Source: Typha latifolia
Taxonomy: Eukaryota > Streptophyta > Magnoliopsida > Poales > Typhaceae
NCBI GenBank assembly: GCA_019914945.1
Contig: CM034100.1
Span: 7,203,096 to 7,267,095 of the forward strand
Direction: 5' to 3'
Length of the DNA stretch: 64,000 nucleotides
A model generated the notes under the pieces. It ran no database searches and had not been told where the DNA came from. It saw only the letters and a program-made list of their open reading frames with translations. How positions within the stretch are numbered: position 1 is the first letter of the stretch; the number at the start of each line of letters is the position of its first letter. Made by a program: the position numbers and the translations under genes. Below, one piece after another: positions 46,680 to 58,429 of this stretch.

Positions 46680-47780
46680 TGGTGGAAACAAGGAAGATGA
46701 CATCAACAAATAGATCAATGGAGAACACACTGATAAGGGAAGACTCAATCAACGATAACCCTAACCGTGAAGCCGATTCATTTGGAGCGACCACGGCAGG
46801 ACCGAGTCAACCAACGTCCATGGGTATAAATATGGGGCATGTTCCAAACATTGCTGCATAGAGTTGCTGCAATGCAGAATGATCATAATGCTTTAAAGGA
46901 ATATGTCATGAACTGGTCGGCTTCGTCATCTCCTCGACGAAGATTGGTGTCTCAAGAAGGACCAGAAATGGGACCATACCGATCCGATACCCCACAAATC
47001 CAGGTGCGACATGTTAATGTTAATGATCATCTTTTACCTATTTTTACACATCATCCCCCACCTCTGATACACAACCCAAGATTGGCGGTGGTGGAACTCG
47101 AGAAGCGTGCAATACCGATGCGCTTTGTCGATAAAGAGAATTGACACTTAGAAGATGATGTTGATCCCTTCGGAGATGGTGATGGATATGCTTGAGGATT
47201 TAGAGAAGGAGATCAACAAGCACAAAGGTTCAGACCTGAACCGAGGATATTTTGCGAACCCGATAATGCTATCCAAGGGAGAACCGCATGCTTGGACTTC
47301 TCAAAATTCCAAGGCGGTGATCTGACGGATTGGGTGTTTCAAGTGGAACAATACTTTGATTGTCAAGGGACAGCGGAGGATGCAAATGTCTAAATAACAA
47401 GCTTTCACCTCTAAGAAACGGTATTGCATTGGTATAGATTGGCTATTCGTGGTGGAGGATTTATTTATTGGACTGACTTTTGTAGGAGGATTATACGCAG
47501 ATTTGGGATAACGGTATATGAAGGTTTTACTACCACATTAAGCAAGATGGTTCAGAGGATGACTGTTTTGGAGTACGAAGCTGAATTTGAAAGAGTTAGT
47601 AGTCATTGTGAGCCACCTTGGCCCAAACCGACATTGATGAGCACATTCATTTCAGGATTGCGGGAAGAGATACAAGTAGATATTTGTGCTCTTTGTCTTA
47701 CCAATCTTGAGAAGGTCGTGAGGATGGAGAAAAAGCATAAAACTCTCAAGATGGAAGAAAAAATAAGTTGGAGCAACTGA
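46680..47780 (+). pseudogene. gag of the 46.6 kb gypsy
   Basis: Starting MVETRKMTSTNRSMENT at 46680, it continues after a frame break with LDFSKFQGGDLTDWVFQVEQ, LHWYRLAIRGGGF, EYEAEFERVSSHCEPPW and TFISGLREEIQVDI. These are the ordered parts of a retrotransposon gag domain. Stops occur at about 47142, 47193 and 47391. Confidence 0.88.
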
Positions 47781-47929
47781 AATGAGCGATTTGCGCCTAG
47801 AATGCCGGTTGGAAATTTTGCAAGTTCAAAGATAGCGACTGCTAGTACTAGAGCACGACCACCTTTGAGACATTCTTCTGATGTTAGAAGAGGCATAAGA
47901 CCCCTCGTTTGAACTTTCACACCTGCCCA

Positions 47930-48455
47930 GGTGGAGGAGCGAATAGCGAAAGACCTTTGCTTTTGATGCAATAAACGTTTCACCCCCAGTCATCGGTGTT
48001 CCAAATCGATCGGGAGTGTTATGCTCATCGACGGTCTCGAGGAGGATGATGAGGTTGTTGGTGATGGAAAGTGTTTAGAGGAGATCCATGAGGAGGCCGT
48101 GGAGGAGGGCGCGGAGGAAGATATCTAAGCTAAAATATCGATGCATGCATATTCAGCTACTTCCGCGCCGAGGACATTACAGGTGGACGAACTCATTAGA
48201 AAGCATTGTGTGCACATCCTCGTCGATTCCGAGAGTACACACAACTTTTTAGACGAGAGGTTAGTGCGGAAGTTGGGCTTGGATGCTGAATCGACTGCAG
48301 GGTTTGACGTTGCTATTGGAGACGGCACGAAGCTTCAAGTGGAGAGCTTGTGTCGCCGGGTCGGTATACGGGTGCAAGGACACGACATCATTGTGAACTT
48401 GTATCCGTTGACACTGCGAGGAACGGACATTGTCCTAGGCACTCAGTGGTTATAA
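47930..48455 (+). pseudogene. Nucleocapsid knuckle and protease, active-site Gly changed to Glu
   Basis: A CCHC-like region lies around 47960-48000. At 48213-48255 the frame reads HILVDSESTHNFLDERLV; the catalytic Asp-Ser is kept but Gly is Glu. It ends with RGTDIVLGTQWL. The same Gly-to-Glu change is present in the element at 29.6 kb. Confidence 0.85.
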
Positions 48456-48640
48456 AGCTTGGGACCTGTCACTTTTGATTTCTGGAGCATGTTGATGAAA
48501 TTTAAGCAAAGAAATAAAGATGTGTGACTTAATGGTGTTAGGTCTCCGCTGATTCTAGCGATGCAGCCGATGGAGGGGCTGCTTTGTGCGAGTGATTTGG
48601 CCTATTTTTTTAATTATGACCAGTAAGAGACGAGCCTCAA

Positions 48641-49990
48641 ATGAGTCCAAATAGTACTATCGAGTTGTCTAATTTATTAGATAAATTTACTAGACTTTTT
48701 GAGGAATCAAAGGAGTTACCACCAAGGCGAATAGTGGACCATCGCATAGATATTGTACCTGGAGTTGCACCAGCGAATATGAGGCTATATCGGTATCCAC
48801 ATGTGCAAAAGAAAGTTATCTCTAAAATGGTAGCTGAGATATTCGAGCAATGTCTCATATAACTAAGTCATAGCTCTTAGTCATCGCCGGTGCTATTGGT
48901 GCGAAAGAAGGACAGGATATGACATTTTTGTGTCAACTACTAGGCACTAAATGCTATTATCGTCAAGGACCAGTATCCCATTCTGGTCATAGAGGAGCTA
49001 CTGGACGAGCTTGTAAGGGTGACTATATTCAGTAAACTTGACTTGAGGGTCGGGTATCATCAAATTAGAGTTTACCCAACAGATGTGCACAAGACTGTAT
49101 TTCAGACTCCGAACGGGCACTATGAGTTCCAAATGATGCCCTTTGGTCTTACCAATGCTCTAGCTACTTTTCAAGGCCTCATGAATGATATTTTTTGGCC
49201 TCTATTACGAAGTTATGTCTTGGTATTCTTTAACGATATTTTGCTGTATAGTAGGACTGAAAAGGAGCATTGGCAACATTTAGAGAATGTGTTGAATTTG
49301 TTGAAGCAAAACCAACTGAAGATTAATAAGTCCAAGTGCCTATGGGGAGTACCACAAGTGGAGTATTTAGGCCACATCATCTCAGCAGAAGGTGTAACGG
49401 CGGATCCTCAAAAGGTAGCATGTATGACTGCTTAGCCAATCCCTACTACCACCACAAGATTGCGAGGATTTTTGGGACTGACCAGATATTATTGGCGCTT
49501 CATCACCGGGTATGGCAAGATTACTGCTCCTCTCACTTCTTTGCTGAAGATGGACTCTTTTAGATGGACGGATGAAGCTACTATAGTTTTTGAAAAACTA
49601 AAAACAACAATAACAACGGCGCCCGTTCTAGCTCTACCGAATTTCACTAAAGAGTTCATTGTGGAATGTGATGCATCGAGAGTTAGCATAGGAGCTGTAC
49701 TAATACAAGGAGGACGTCCCATAGACTTTCTTAGTAAGGCTTTATCACAAAAATCCCAGCAATTATCGACCTATGAGAGAAAGATATTGGCAATTCTGCA
49801 TGAGGTGACAGAGTGAAAGCCTTATTTGATTGAGTAGGCGATTCATTATCCGAACCAATCAAATGAGCATTCCATACTTTATGGGACAGCGTATTCACAC
49901 TCTGGCACAGCAGAGATGGGTCACAAAATTGATGAGGTATGATTATGAAATTCAATACAAGAAAGAAACGAAAATTAGAGTGGCAGATGC
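48641..49990 (+). pseudogene. Reverse transcriptase and RNase H of the 46.6 kb gypsy
   Basis: Frames read [38 protein letters not shown] and [18 protein letters not shown], then RNase H with FIVECDASRVSIGAVLIQGG. The catalytic motif is FFNDILLYS, Asn replacing the first Asp. Stops are few (about 48861, 48918, 49435, 49816). Confidence 0.9.
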
Positions 49991-49999
49991 ACTATCATG

Positions 50000-50900
50000 C
50001 CAATCCGATACCGCTGAGCTTGTAGCTTATTCTTCTCTCACGTTTTCTTTTCTTGCTGAACTGAAGAATGCATGTATATCTGACCCAGATGTTTTGAGAT
50101 TGTTACAAGAGGTGTTGGATGATCCGGAGCGCCATCAAGAGTTGGAGAATCGAGGCGGTTTGCTGTTAGACCGCGGCTGCATTCGAGTGCCCGCAAATAA
50201 TGGATTGTGGCAAAAATTGTTGGAGCATTTCCACCAAACATTAGAGGCTAGTCATGAGGGTGTCTTGAGGACTTATATAAGGATATCACAGAGTTGCACG
50301 TGGCCAGGATTGAGGCGAGATGTGATGAGTTGTGTCCATGCTTGCGAAGTCTATTAAAGGGCTAAGGCAACTACATTGAAACTGTTCGGATTACTATAGC
50401 CTCTACCGAATTCGGACTGTGTTTGGGAAGATATTTCTATGGATTTCATAGAAGGTATTCCGCTGGTACGTGATTATTCAGTTATTTTTGTGGTGGTTGA
50501 TAGGTTGAGCAAGTATGCACATTTTTCTGCATTGTCACATCCATTTTTAGCCAAGTCGGTGGCTGAAATTTTTGTTAGAGATGCTGCTCGATTAATATGG
50601 CATGCCATACACGATTATCTCGGATCGTGATCGTGTATTTATGAGTGACTTTTGGATAGAGTTTTTCATATTACAGGAGACTTAATTGAACTTCAGTTTG
50701 GCCTACCATCCACAGATGGACGGCCAAACCGTGGTCATCAATCGAGACATTGATCAGTACTTGAGGTGTTTTGTTGGAGAGATGCCGAGATAATGGTTGG
50801 AGTTCTTACTGTGGGCGGAGTGGTCTTCCAACACTGCCTACCACAGTATTATTGACATGACTCCATTTGAGGTGGTGTATGGATGCACGGCTCTGACATT
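50000..50900 (+). pseudogene. Integrase of the 46.6 kb gypsy
   Basis: The N-terminal zinc region (HFHQTLEASHEG with a later Cys pair in SCVHACEVY) is followed by DISMDFIEGIPLV, with the first catalytic Asp intact, VDRLSKYAHFSAL and a frameshifted second half near 50600-50700. Confidence 0.85.
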
Positions 50901-51162
50901 ACATGCCTTTGACCCAATGACATCTATAGATTGAACGGAGGTGGGCTTACCTTTGATGGATAGAGATGCTACATTAAGGAGGTTGCGTGTCCATCTTAAA
51001 CTTACTCAAAACCACATGAAGCAAGTTTATGATCGCAACTATAGGGAGCAAGAGTTCGACATCGGCAGTTGGGTGTTCGTGAGGGTGCAACCGTATTGAC
51101 AGGTGACATTGCGTCCGATATGAAACCAGAAGTTAGCGCATCGCTACTTCGGTTCGTTTCAG

Positions 51163-51519
51163 GTGTTAGAGCGTATCAGACCAGTTGCATATCGTTTGGA
51201 GCTGCCTAAAGGGTCGAGAGTGCATCCTATCTTCTATGTTTTATTATTGACGGAGCGGATTGGAGATCATGAGGTCATTGGATCAGTTCTACAGGAGCCA
51301 TTAGAGGAGACAGAGATCATAGAGCTAGTTCGTGTACTTGCTAGGCACCGATCACGTCATGGCACCAGATTAGATATAGAGGTTATAGTTGAGTGGCTTG
51401 GCAAGCCATCCGATGAGGCGACATGTGAGTTAGAGACGGAATCTTGGAGCGTTTCCCCGACTTTACACCTTGAGGACAAGGTGCAGGAAGCGTTGTGGGC
51501 TGCTGATACACTTAGTTAG
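51163..51519 (+). pseudogene. Integrase end and chromodomain-type tail
   Basis: The 118-codon frame reads LERIRPVAYRLELPKGSRVH, then VRVLARHRSRHGTRLDIEVI, VEWLGKPSDEATCELE and HLEDKVQEALWAADTLS. A V-E-W-x-G-x-P-x-x-x-A-T-x-E pattern is typical of chromovirus chromodomains, with Cys at the usual Trp. Confidence 0.85.
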
Positions 51520-52243
51520 AGTCTTTTTTCTATTGCATTAGTTATTTATTTTTATTAAAATAAATTTTCTATAGGCCACGTTCGAACGCGGTTGGGGGGC
51601 ACGTTCGAATGCCTTTGCAAACGCCTACATTAGGTTCACAAAAATAGAGAACGTGAAATGCGTGTTCGAACGCGGTCAGGTGCATTTGAATGCCGTGTTC
51701 GAACGTCTGCATCACGTTGGCATTGACACAGAACGCCTTTTGTGCGTTCGAACGTGATCGGGTGTGTTCGAACGCGATCGGGCGCGTTCGAACGCGATCG
51801 ACGGGAGTCTACTAGAATTAGGGTTAATAATTGTTATTTTAGCTTGTTGGCTAGCCTCTATAAAGGTGTGGATGGCAGCCAAAATTATTATGCTATTAGA
51901 TTATAGGTTTCTTGCCTCCCTATCTACTCTCTATCTTCTTTACCCTAATCTCCCTCCTCCCTCTTCACCAACCTACCACCTCTACCGTTGGTAAGGTATC
52001 TCGTAATTTCTAATCTCCTTCATCTGTCGAGTCCTCCCTCTTCCTTGAGATCTCGACCACTTCTTTCCCTTTGTCTTCATCCCTTAAACAACATCAACCA
52101 TCCACCCTCATCTCCATTATCATCCATAACCTTAACATTCACTCCACCCATCACCACCACCATCATCCGCACTATATCATGTTTTGGTACCGTAGACCTA
52201 TCATTAGTATTAGAGCCTATATTTTGGTACCGTAGACCTATCC
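51504..52243 (+). repeat. 3' LTR of the 46.6 kb gypsy
   Basis: The LTR starts TGATACACTTAG just after a G-rich purine tract. It contains a TTCGAA array, TATAAA at 51859 and a pyrimidine-rich region. Its end carries two copies of TTTTGGTACCGTAGACCTAT. Confidence 0.8.
51591..51792 (+). repeat. TTCGAA palindrome array F with 20-bp periodicity
   Basis: TTCGAA is at 51591, 51604, 51665, 51698, 51747, 51767 and 51787. The last three are exactly 20 bp apart, as in array B. The array ends 66 bp before TATAAA. Confidence 0.9.
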
Positions 52244-52514
52244 CTTTCTAGAACCCTAAAGACTTGTTTTTTTAGTGCGTCAAGGCGGAGGAGTTAGATT
52301 TGTAAACTAGCCATGGAACTTAATAGCATCTTAGGATAAAAGCTCAACTGATGAGCGTCTTATATAAGTGAAACGCTGAACTTGTCAGCATCTTACATGA
52401 ACTTGTCAGCGTCTTACATGACTTAAAACCCTCAGCCCTCTTCTTCTTCCTTTTTCCTCATTTTATTTCTTCTAACTGACTAAACCCTAGCGCGACGACA
52501 CGAGACTGTCCCTT
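52244..52514. other. Short non-coding interval between two gypsy elements
   Basis: The sequence contains two near-identical words AACTTGTCAGCRTCTTACAT at about 52380 and 52400 and then a pyrimidine-rich stretch ending ACTAAACCCTAGCG. No gene was seen. Confidence 0.35.
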
Positions 52515-52696
52515 TGATAAGTTCTGTTATCACTTGATGAGTTCTTGAACCAAAGATAGGCTACGCAATGATTCCTTCAAGATCTAGATGTATTACAGGA
52601 ATAAGTCTGCACAACCATGGGAAAATATTCGTCAAATATTCTCCAGTAGTCAGAAAATTACGAAACCAATTGGATTAGATCCGTAACTTCCTGATC

Positions 52697-53640
52697 AAGT
52701 AAGGCCTCCACTTTGTCACCGCATGCAGAATTTCCAACATCTCTCTCTCATAGGTCAATAATTGCTGAGATTTTTATAACAAAGCCTTACTAAGAAAGGC
52801 TATGGGACGTCTTACTTGCATAAGTACAGCTCCTATGCCAACACCCGATGCATCATATTCTATAATGAACTCTTTGGTGAAGTTCGATTGCGCTAGAACG
52901 GGTGCCATCGTCATTGTTGTTTTTAGTTTTTCAAAAGCTAAAGTGGCTTCATCCGTCCATCTAAAAGAGTCCTTCAACAAATAAGTGAGAGTCCGGCGAT
53001 GAAGCGTCGATAATATTCGGTCAGCCCTAAAAATTCTCTCAATCCGATGGTAGCAGTAGGAATAGGCCAAGCGGTTATACATGCAACCTTTTGAGAATCC
53101 GCCGCTATACCATCCGTTAAAATAATGTGGCCTAAATACTCCACTTGTGGTACTCACATAGGCACTTAGACTTCTTGATCTTTAATTGGTTTTGCTTCAA
53201 CAAATTCAGCACATCCTTCAAATGCCGTCAATGCTCCAATTCAGTCCTACTATACACCAACATGTCGTCAAAAATTACCAAGACATACATTCACAAGAGA
53301 GGGCAAAATATATCATTCATGAGGCCTTGAAAGGTAGCTGGAGAATTGGTGAGACCAAAAGGCATCATCCTGAACTCGTAATGCCCATTCGGAGTCCGAA
53401 ATGCAGTTTTGTACACATCCGTCGGGTGAACTCTAATTTAATGATACCTGACCCTCAAGTCAAGCTTGTTGAATATAGTCGCCCCTGCAAGCTCGTCCAA
53501 CAACTCCTCGATAATTGAAATAGGATACCGGTCCTTAACGATAATAGCGTTTAGTGCCCGATAGTCAACACAAAAATGCTATGTCCCATCCTTTTTTTGC
53601 ACCAATAGCATGGGAGATGAGTATGAGCTATGACTTGGTT
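52697..53640 (-). pseudogene. Reverse transcriptase and RNase H of the deleted minus-strand gypsy
   Basis: From right to left the frames read [12 protein letters not shown] sequence, a catalytic IFDDMLVYS (both Asp kept) at about 53235-53280, then [20 protein letters not shown] and [18 protein letters not shown]. RNase H ends at the deletion junction. Confidence 0.85.
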
Positions 53641-54480
53641 GAATGAGACCTTGCTCCAACATGTCGGCTACCATCTTTGAGTTAAATTCTTTTTGCACAT
53701 GTGGATACCTATATGGTCTTACGTATGCCGGTGCAGCCCCGAGTATAATCTCTATGCGATGGTCCGTCGCTCTCCTCGGTGGCAACTCCTGTGGCTCCTC
53801 AAATAGTCCAGAAAAGTTATCCAATAAATTAGACAATTCAATGGTATTACGTGAACTCGTTTGAGGCTCATCTCCTATTGATCCGAACTGAAGAAGATAT
53901 GCCAAATCGTACGTACAAGGCAGCCCCACCATAGGCTGCATTGCAGGAATCGGCGAAGATCTAACACTATCAAGCCACACATCTTTGTTTCCTTGTTTAT
54001 ATTTCATACACATGCTCCAAAAATCAAATGTGATAGGTTCCAAAATCTGTAACCACTGAGCACCAAGGACAATGTGCACTCATCGCAGTGCCAACGGATA
54101 CAAGTCCACAATGATATCGTGCCTTTGCACCTATATACCGACCCGACGACACAAGCTCTCTACCCTAAGCTTCGTGCCGTCTCCAATAGCAACGTCAAAT
54201 TTCGTGGTCGGCTCGACATCCAAACTCAATCTCCTCACTAATCTCTCATCTAGAAAGTTGTGTGTACTCCCTGAATCGATGAGGATGTGCACACAATGCT
54301 TTCTAACGAGTCTGTCTCCTCGTAACGTCCTCGGCACGAAAGTATATGAATATGCATGCATCGATATTTCAGTTTGGATATCTTCCTTCACGCCCTCCTC
54401 AACGGTCTCCTCATGGACCTCCTCTGGACACTCCATTATCAGCAACCTCATCATCCTCCTCAAGACCGTCAATAAGCATC
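53641..54480 (-). pseudogene. Protease and polymerase start of the deleted minus-strand gypsy
   Basis: From 54472 the frame reads HILIDSGSTHNFLDERLV, a protease active site with the normal D-S-G, and ends in GVGI-like sequence near 54131. A second frame (54079-53579) carries VLGAQWLQILEPITFDFWSM and VRPYRYPHVQKEFNSKMVAD. Confidence 0.85.
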
Positions 54481-54499
54481 ACACTCCCGATCAGTTTAG

Positions 54500-55850
54500 A
54501 ACACCGATGATCGGGGGTGAAATGCTCATCACATCGAAAGCAAAGGCTCTCCGCTCTTCACTCCTCTACCGGGGCAGGTGTGAGAGTTCGAACGGGGGGT
54601 CTTGTGCCTCCTCTATCATCGAAAGAAGGTCTAAAGGTGATTGTGGTCTAGTACTCACATCCGCTATGTTTGAAACTGCAAAATTTCTAGCCGGCGTTCG
54701 AGGTGCAAACAACCTATCTCGATTACCCCAATTGGTTTTCATTGCCTTCTTTAGAGCTTTCTATTTTTGCTCCATCCTCACGGTCTTCTCAAAAGCCTCC
54801 TCAAGAGTAGTAGGACATAGAGCATGGACATCCGCTTGTATCTCCTCCCGCAGCCCTGAAATAAATGTACTCATCAATGTTTGTTTGGGCCAAAGTGGTT
54901 TACAACGACTACTAACTCTCTCAAATTCAGCTTGGTACTCTAATACAGTCATCCTTTGAACCATCTTGCTTAATGTGGCAGCAAAATCTTCATATGCCAC
55001 AATCCTAAATCTGTGTGTAATTCTCCTACAAAAATCAGCCCATCGGGTAAATCCACCACCACGAAGAATCGATCTATACCAATATAATGTCGTTTCTTAG
55101 AGGTGAAAGCTTGCCATCTGGACTTTTGCATCTTCCGCTGTACCTTGACAATCAAAATATTATTCAACTTGAAACACCCAATCTGTTGGATCATCACCTT
55201 GAAATTTTGGAAAGTCCAAGCATGCGGTTCTCCCCCGAATAGCATTGTCGGGTTCGCGAAAGATCCTTGGTTCAGGTCTAAATCTTTGTGCAGGTTGATC
55301 ACCCTCTCTAAATCCTCGAGCACGTCCATCACCATCTCCATAGGTATCAATCTCATCCTCATAGTGCCAATCCTCCTCATCGACAAAGCGCATCGGTGCC
55401 GCACGCCTCTCGGGTTCCACCACAGCCGGTCTTGGGTTTTCGCAACGGAGGTGGGGAATGATGTGTAGGCATAGGTAGGAGGGGATCATTGACACTCACA
55501 TAACGCACCTGGACTTGTGGGGTATCAGTTTGATAAGGTCCTATCGCTGGTCCTTCTTGAAACTTTGATCACCATCGAGGAGATAACGAATCAAATCGGT
55601 TCATGATATATTCCTTGAAATTATTGTAATCCTTTTGAATTAAGTCAACTCTATGCATCAATGTATGGAACATGCCCCTAATTTTATCTATATTCGCACT
55701 CATGGACATTGGTTGACTCGGTCCTACCGTGGTCGCTCCAAAGGAATTGACTTAACTGTTATGGTCATCGTGGATTGAGTCCTCCATTATCGGTGTGTTC
55801 TCCATAAGTCACATTGTTGATGTCATCTTTCTTTTTTCAACCATTAAGGG
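54500..55850 (-). pseudogene. gag of the deleted minus-strand gypsy
   Basis: Minus-strand frames give LDFPKFQGDDPTDWVFQVE, VLEYQAEFERVSSRCKPLWP and TFISGLREEIQADVHALCPT. At least three frame breaks are present between 54760 and 55850. Confidence 0.85.
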
Positions 55851-55867
55851 AGGTCTGAAGTTTGTCT

Positions 55868-55879
55868 TCTCTGATACCA
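55868..55879 (-). other. Primer-binding site of the deleted minus-strand gypsy
   Basis: The complement reads TGGTATCAGAGA, an initiator-Met type site with the last base changed. Confidence 0.85.
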
Positions 55880-55881
55880 GT

Positions 55882-56761
55882 TAATAAGTTCTGATACCAC
55901 TAGATTAATTCTTGAACCAAAGATAGCTACACAATGATTTTTTCAAGATCTAGATGTATTACAGGAATCAGTCTGTGTGATCATAGAAAAATATTTATCA
56001 AATATTCTTCGATAGTTTGAAAATTACGAAACTAATTGTATTAGATCCGTAACTTCCTAATCTACAACTTTCATATTTATGCGCTTTGTAGATTCGAACT
56101 GTAGCAGGGTCGAAAATATGAAATAACATGGGTGATAGTGGTGGTGACGGGTGGAGTGGATGTTAGGGTTATGGATGGGTATGGAGATGAAGGTGGATGG
56201 TGGATGTGATTAAGAGATATAGACAAAAGGAACGAAGTGGTCCAGATTCCAAAGAAGAGGGGTGGCTCGACAGTCGAGGGAGATTAGAAGTTAGGAGAAA
56301 CCTTACCAACGATAGAAGTGGAAGGATGGTGAAGAGAAAGGAGGGAGAAGTCTAGAGAGAAGATAGGAGGCAAAAAAATTAATAATCCAATAGCATTCTG
56401 AAGTTGGCTGCCATCCACATATATATAGAGGCTAGCCAACAAGTCCTAAAATAATATAAAACCCTAATTCTAGAACTTTCCCGTCGATCGCGTTCGAATG
56501 CGCCCGATCGCGTTCGAACGCACCAAAATATGTTCTCTGTATGTGCGAACGCGATGCAGGCGTTCGAACGCGGGCGTTCGAACTTGCCCGACCGCGCTCG
56601 AACGCACAATATGTGTTCTCCGTATTTGCAAACCTAATGCAGACGTTCGCAAGGGCGTTTGAACGCGACCCCTCCTGCGTTCGAACGCGACCTACAGGAA
56701 TTTTATTTTAATGAAAATAAACACAGAATGCAATAAGAAAAGATCCCGACTAAGTATATCA
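55882..56761 (-). repeat. 5' LTR of the deleted minus-strand gypsy
   Basis: On the plus strand it runs from TAATAAGTTCTGATACC to AAGTATATCA, about 880 bp. On the minus strand it carries the TTCGAA array, a TATATATA box near 56422 and a pyrimidine-rich leader. Confidence 0.82.
56493..56685 (-). repeat. TTCGAA palindrome array G
   Basis: TTCGAA is at 56493, 56513, 56563, 56577 and 56680, the first two 20 bp apart. A CTCGAA variant lies near 56597. Confidence 0.88.
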
Positions 56762-58429
56762 TCCCACATAGGCCTCCTCCTCCTTCTTCTCATTCTCCTT
56801 CGAATACCCTAGCCAGTAGAGGCATCATCAATACTAAAAAAATTGGTGAGTATCAAATCTGTTAATTTTTTATATTTTAATGAAATATTGGTAATATTCT
56901 TAGTTTATTTTGATATGAATGTATTCATTTCAACCTAAGAGCTGTCGTTCAGTTTATTTTAAATTTATTTTTAGTTTATTTTTCAATTTATATATAAGAA
57001 CTTCATAGGAAATTAGATAAGAGTTGTTGATGCTATGTATAAGATTAGAATTTCATACAAAATTATGAAGATTTCAAGGTTGTATAGCCAACAATCATTC
57101 ATTTTGTCATTTGACTAGCAAAGAGATAAACGGCTGTTAGGTAAAACAAAGTATTTTGAAGGACCAATATTGTTTGTCAAAATAAATGTCAATTTCTATT
57201 TTTTGAGTAATTAAACTTATATCTAAAGTTCTTGTAATCCAAGTTGGCAAATATAAGATATGCCATCTTTTCTTTTCATACAATGTTTCAATTTATTGTT
57301 TTACTAAAGTTTATTGGAATTGATGATGATAACGATGTTGATGTTATGCTTAATATTACAGAATAATAATAAGGTATGTTGAAAGGCTATATTGGGGTAT
57401 ACTAATTGTTGACGAAGAAAACAACCATACTGATACACCAATGGAGCTATACTATGTAGCAATATTGATACACCAATTAAAGCTCCACTATAAACCATAC
57501 TAATACACCAATTGATGTTTCATGGATATTTAATGAAAGACTTAGTCAATGAGATTGATTCCACCGCTTTAACCTCAACCAACACTAACTTCAGATTTGT
57601 TGACTACCTTGCCTCAAGCCTTTCTGTTTATGGACTCAACCCCTGACAATGGTGAACACCGACAACCACTTTTGCCATTAGTTTCCCTCCCCCTTAGTTT
57701 CCTCCTCTTTCTTTAAGATTGGAAGGATGTGCAGGTTAGGCTTTGGCCCAACGTATGTGCTGCAGTCTAGTCTATAGGCTGACTTAATAATGTTGGGGCA
57801 AAGGGCCTAACCTACTTTTATCATCTTGGGGTGGGTTGCAACTAGGCTGCAGTCTATCCCAAATCTTTGGCCACGGTATGGCTCAAAAGTAGATTAACTA
57901 TTGTGTAAAGAATTTTGGGTTATTATCTCTATTATTTATCATTTGTTGAATTTGACACAACTAAGAACAAAATGATTAGATCATGTTGTTTTTAAAGTTG
58001 GTTTTAATGACATTAAAACCGCTAACAAATGTATTATCTTATCATAAATTTTGATAACTCTTTAGATCAATATCAATTTATATCATCATTTCTTGGACAA
58101 TATATATAAAAGCCTAAATTTAACCTACTCGAACTCGGAAAGACAATACATACTTTATGTGATTAGTTAGATCTAGATGGCTCATTTTACTTATGTATAA
58201 ATTACTTATATAAATTGTTAGATTTGTTACCATGCTAGGAGGATCTTGAGACACAAAAGGAGCTCGATATTTGAGATGAGTTGGTCCAATTTAGATATAT
58301 TTCAGGCGACTTAGATCTTATATTAGTCCATGAGTAGTGTAAATGTTCTAATGATAACTACTCTATCTTTATGGCATACTTATAACACCAATAAATAAAT
58401 AATTAAATAAATTTACATATGTGCATCTG
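56762..58429. other. AT-rich intergenic DNA
   Basis: No gene was recognised. The first 90 bp are pyrimidine-rich, followed by AATTGGTGAGTATC, which could be a 5' UTR with a donor site, but no coding exon follows. A CCAATTAAAGCTCC/ACCAATTGATG-type short repeat (ATACACCAAT) recurs at 57430-57510. Confidence 0.35.

Larger units (their letters stand above)
46597..52243 (+). mobile_element. Ty3/gypsy chromovirus, plus strand, 5' LTR almost lost
   Basis: A 45-bp remnant of the 5' LTR ending GACATATCA (46640) precedes a primer site, a full set of gag, protease, reverse transcriptase, RNase H, integrase and chromodomain-like tail, and a 3' LTR of about 740 bp (51504-52243). It is a close relative of the nested element at 27.3-33.4 kb. 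Stops and frameshifts show it is inactive. A target duplication cannot be read because the 5' end is truncated. Confidence 0.88.
52515..56761 (-). mobile_element. Ty3/gypsy chromovirus, minus strand, internally deleted
   Basis: On the minus strand: 5' LTR (56761-55882), primer site, gag, protease, reverse transcriptase and RNase H. The RNase H stops at about 52697, where it joins directly to the last 180 bp of an LTR (52515-52696). Integrase, chromodomain-like tail and most of the 3' LTR are deleted. The join lies at a shared TGATC. The flanks are similar but not a clean 5-bp duplication. Confidence 0.85.

Noticed and set aside
54072..54959. A 295-codon plus-strand frame
   Set aside because: It is antisense to the protease and gag of the minus-strand gypsy and has no recognisable domain.
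52510..56766. TCCCT/TCCCA as target duplication of the deleted minus-strand gypsy
   Set aside because: It differs at one base and would require shifting the LTR start by one base; not secure.
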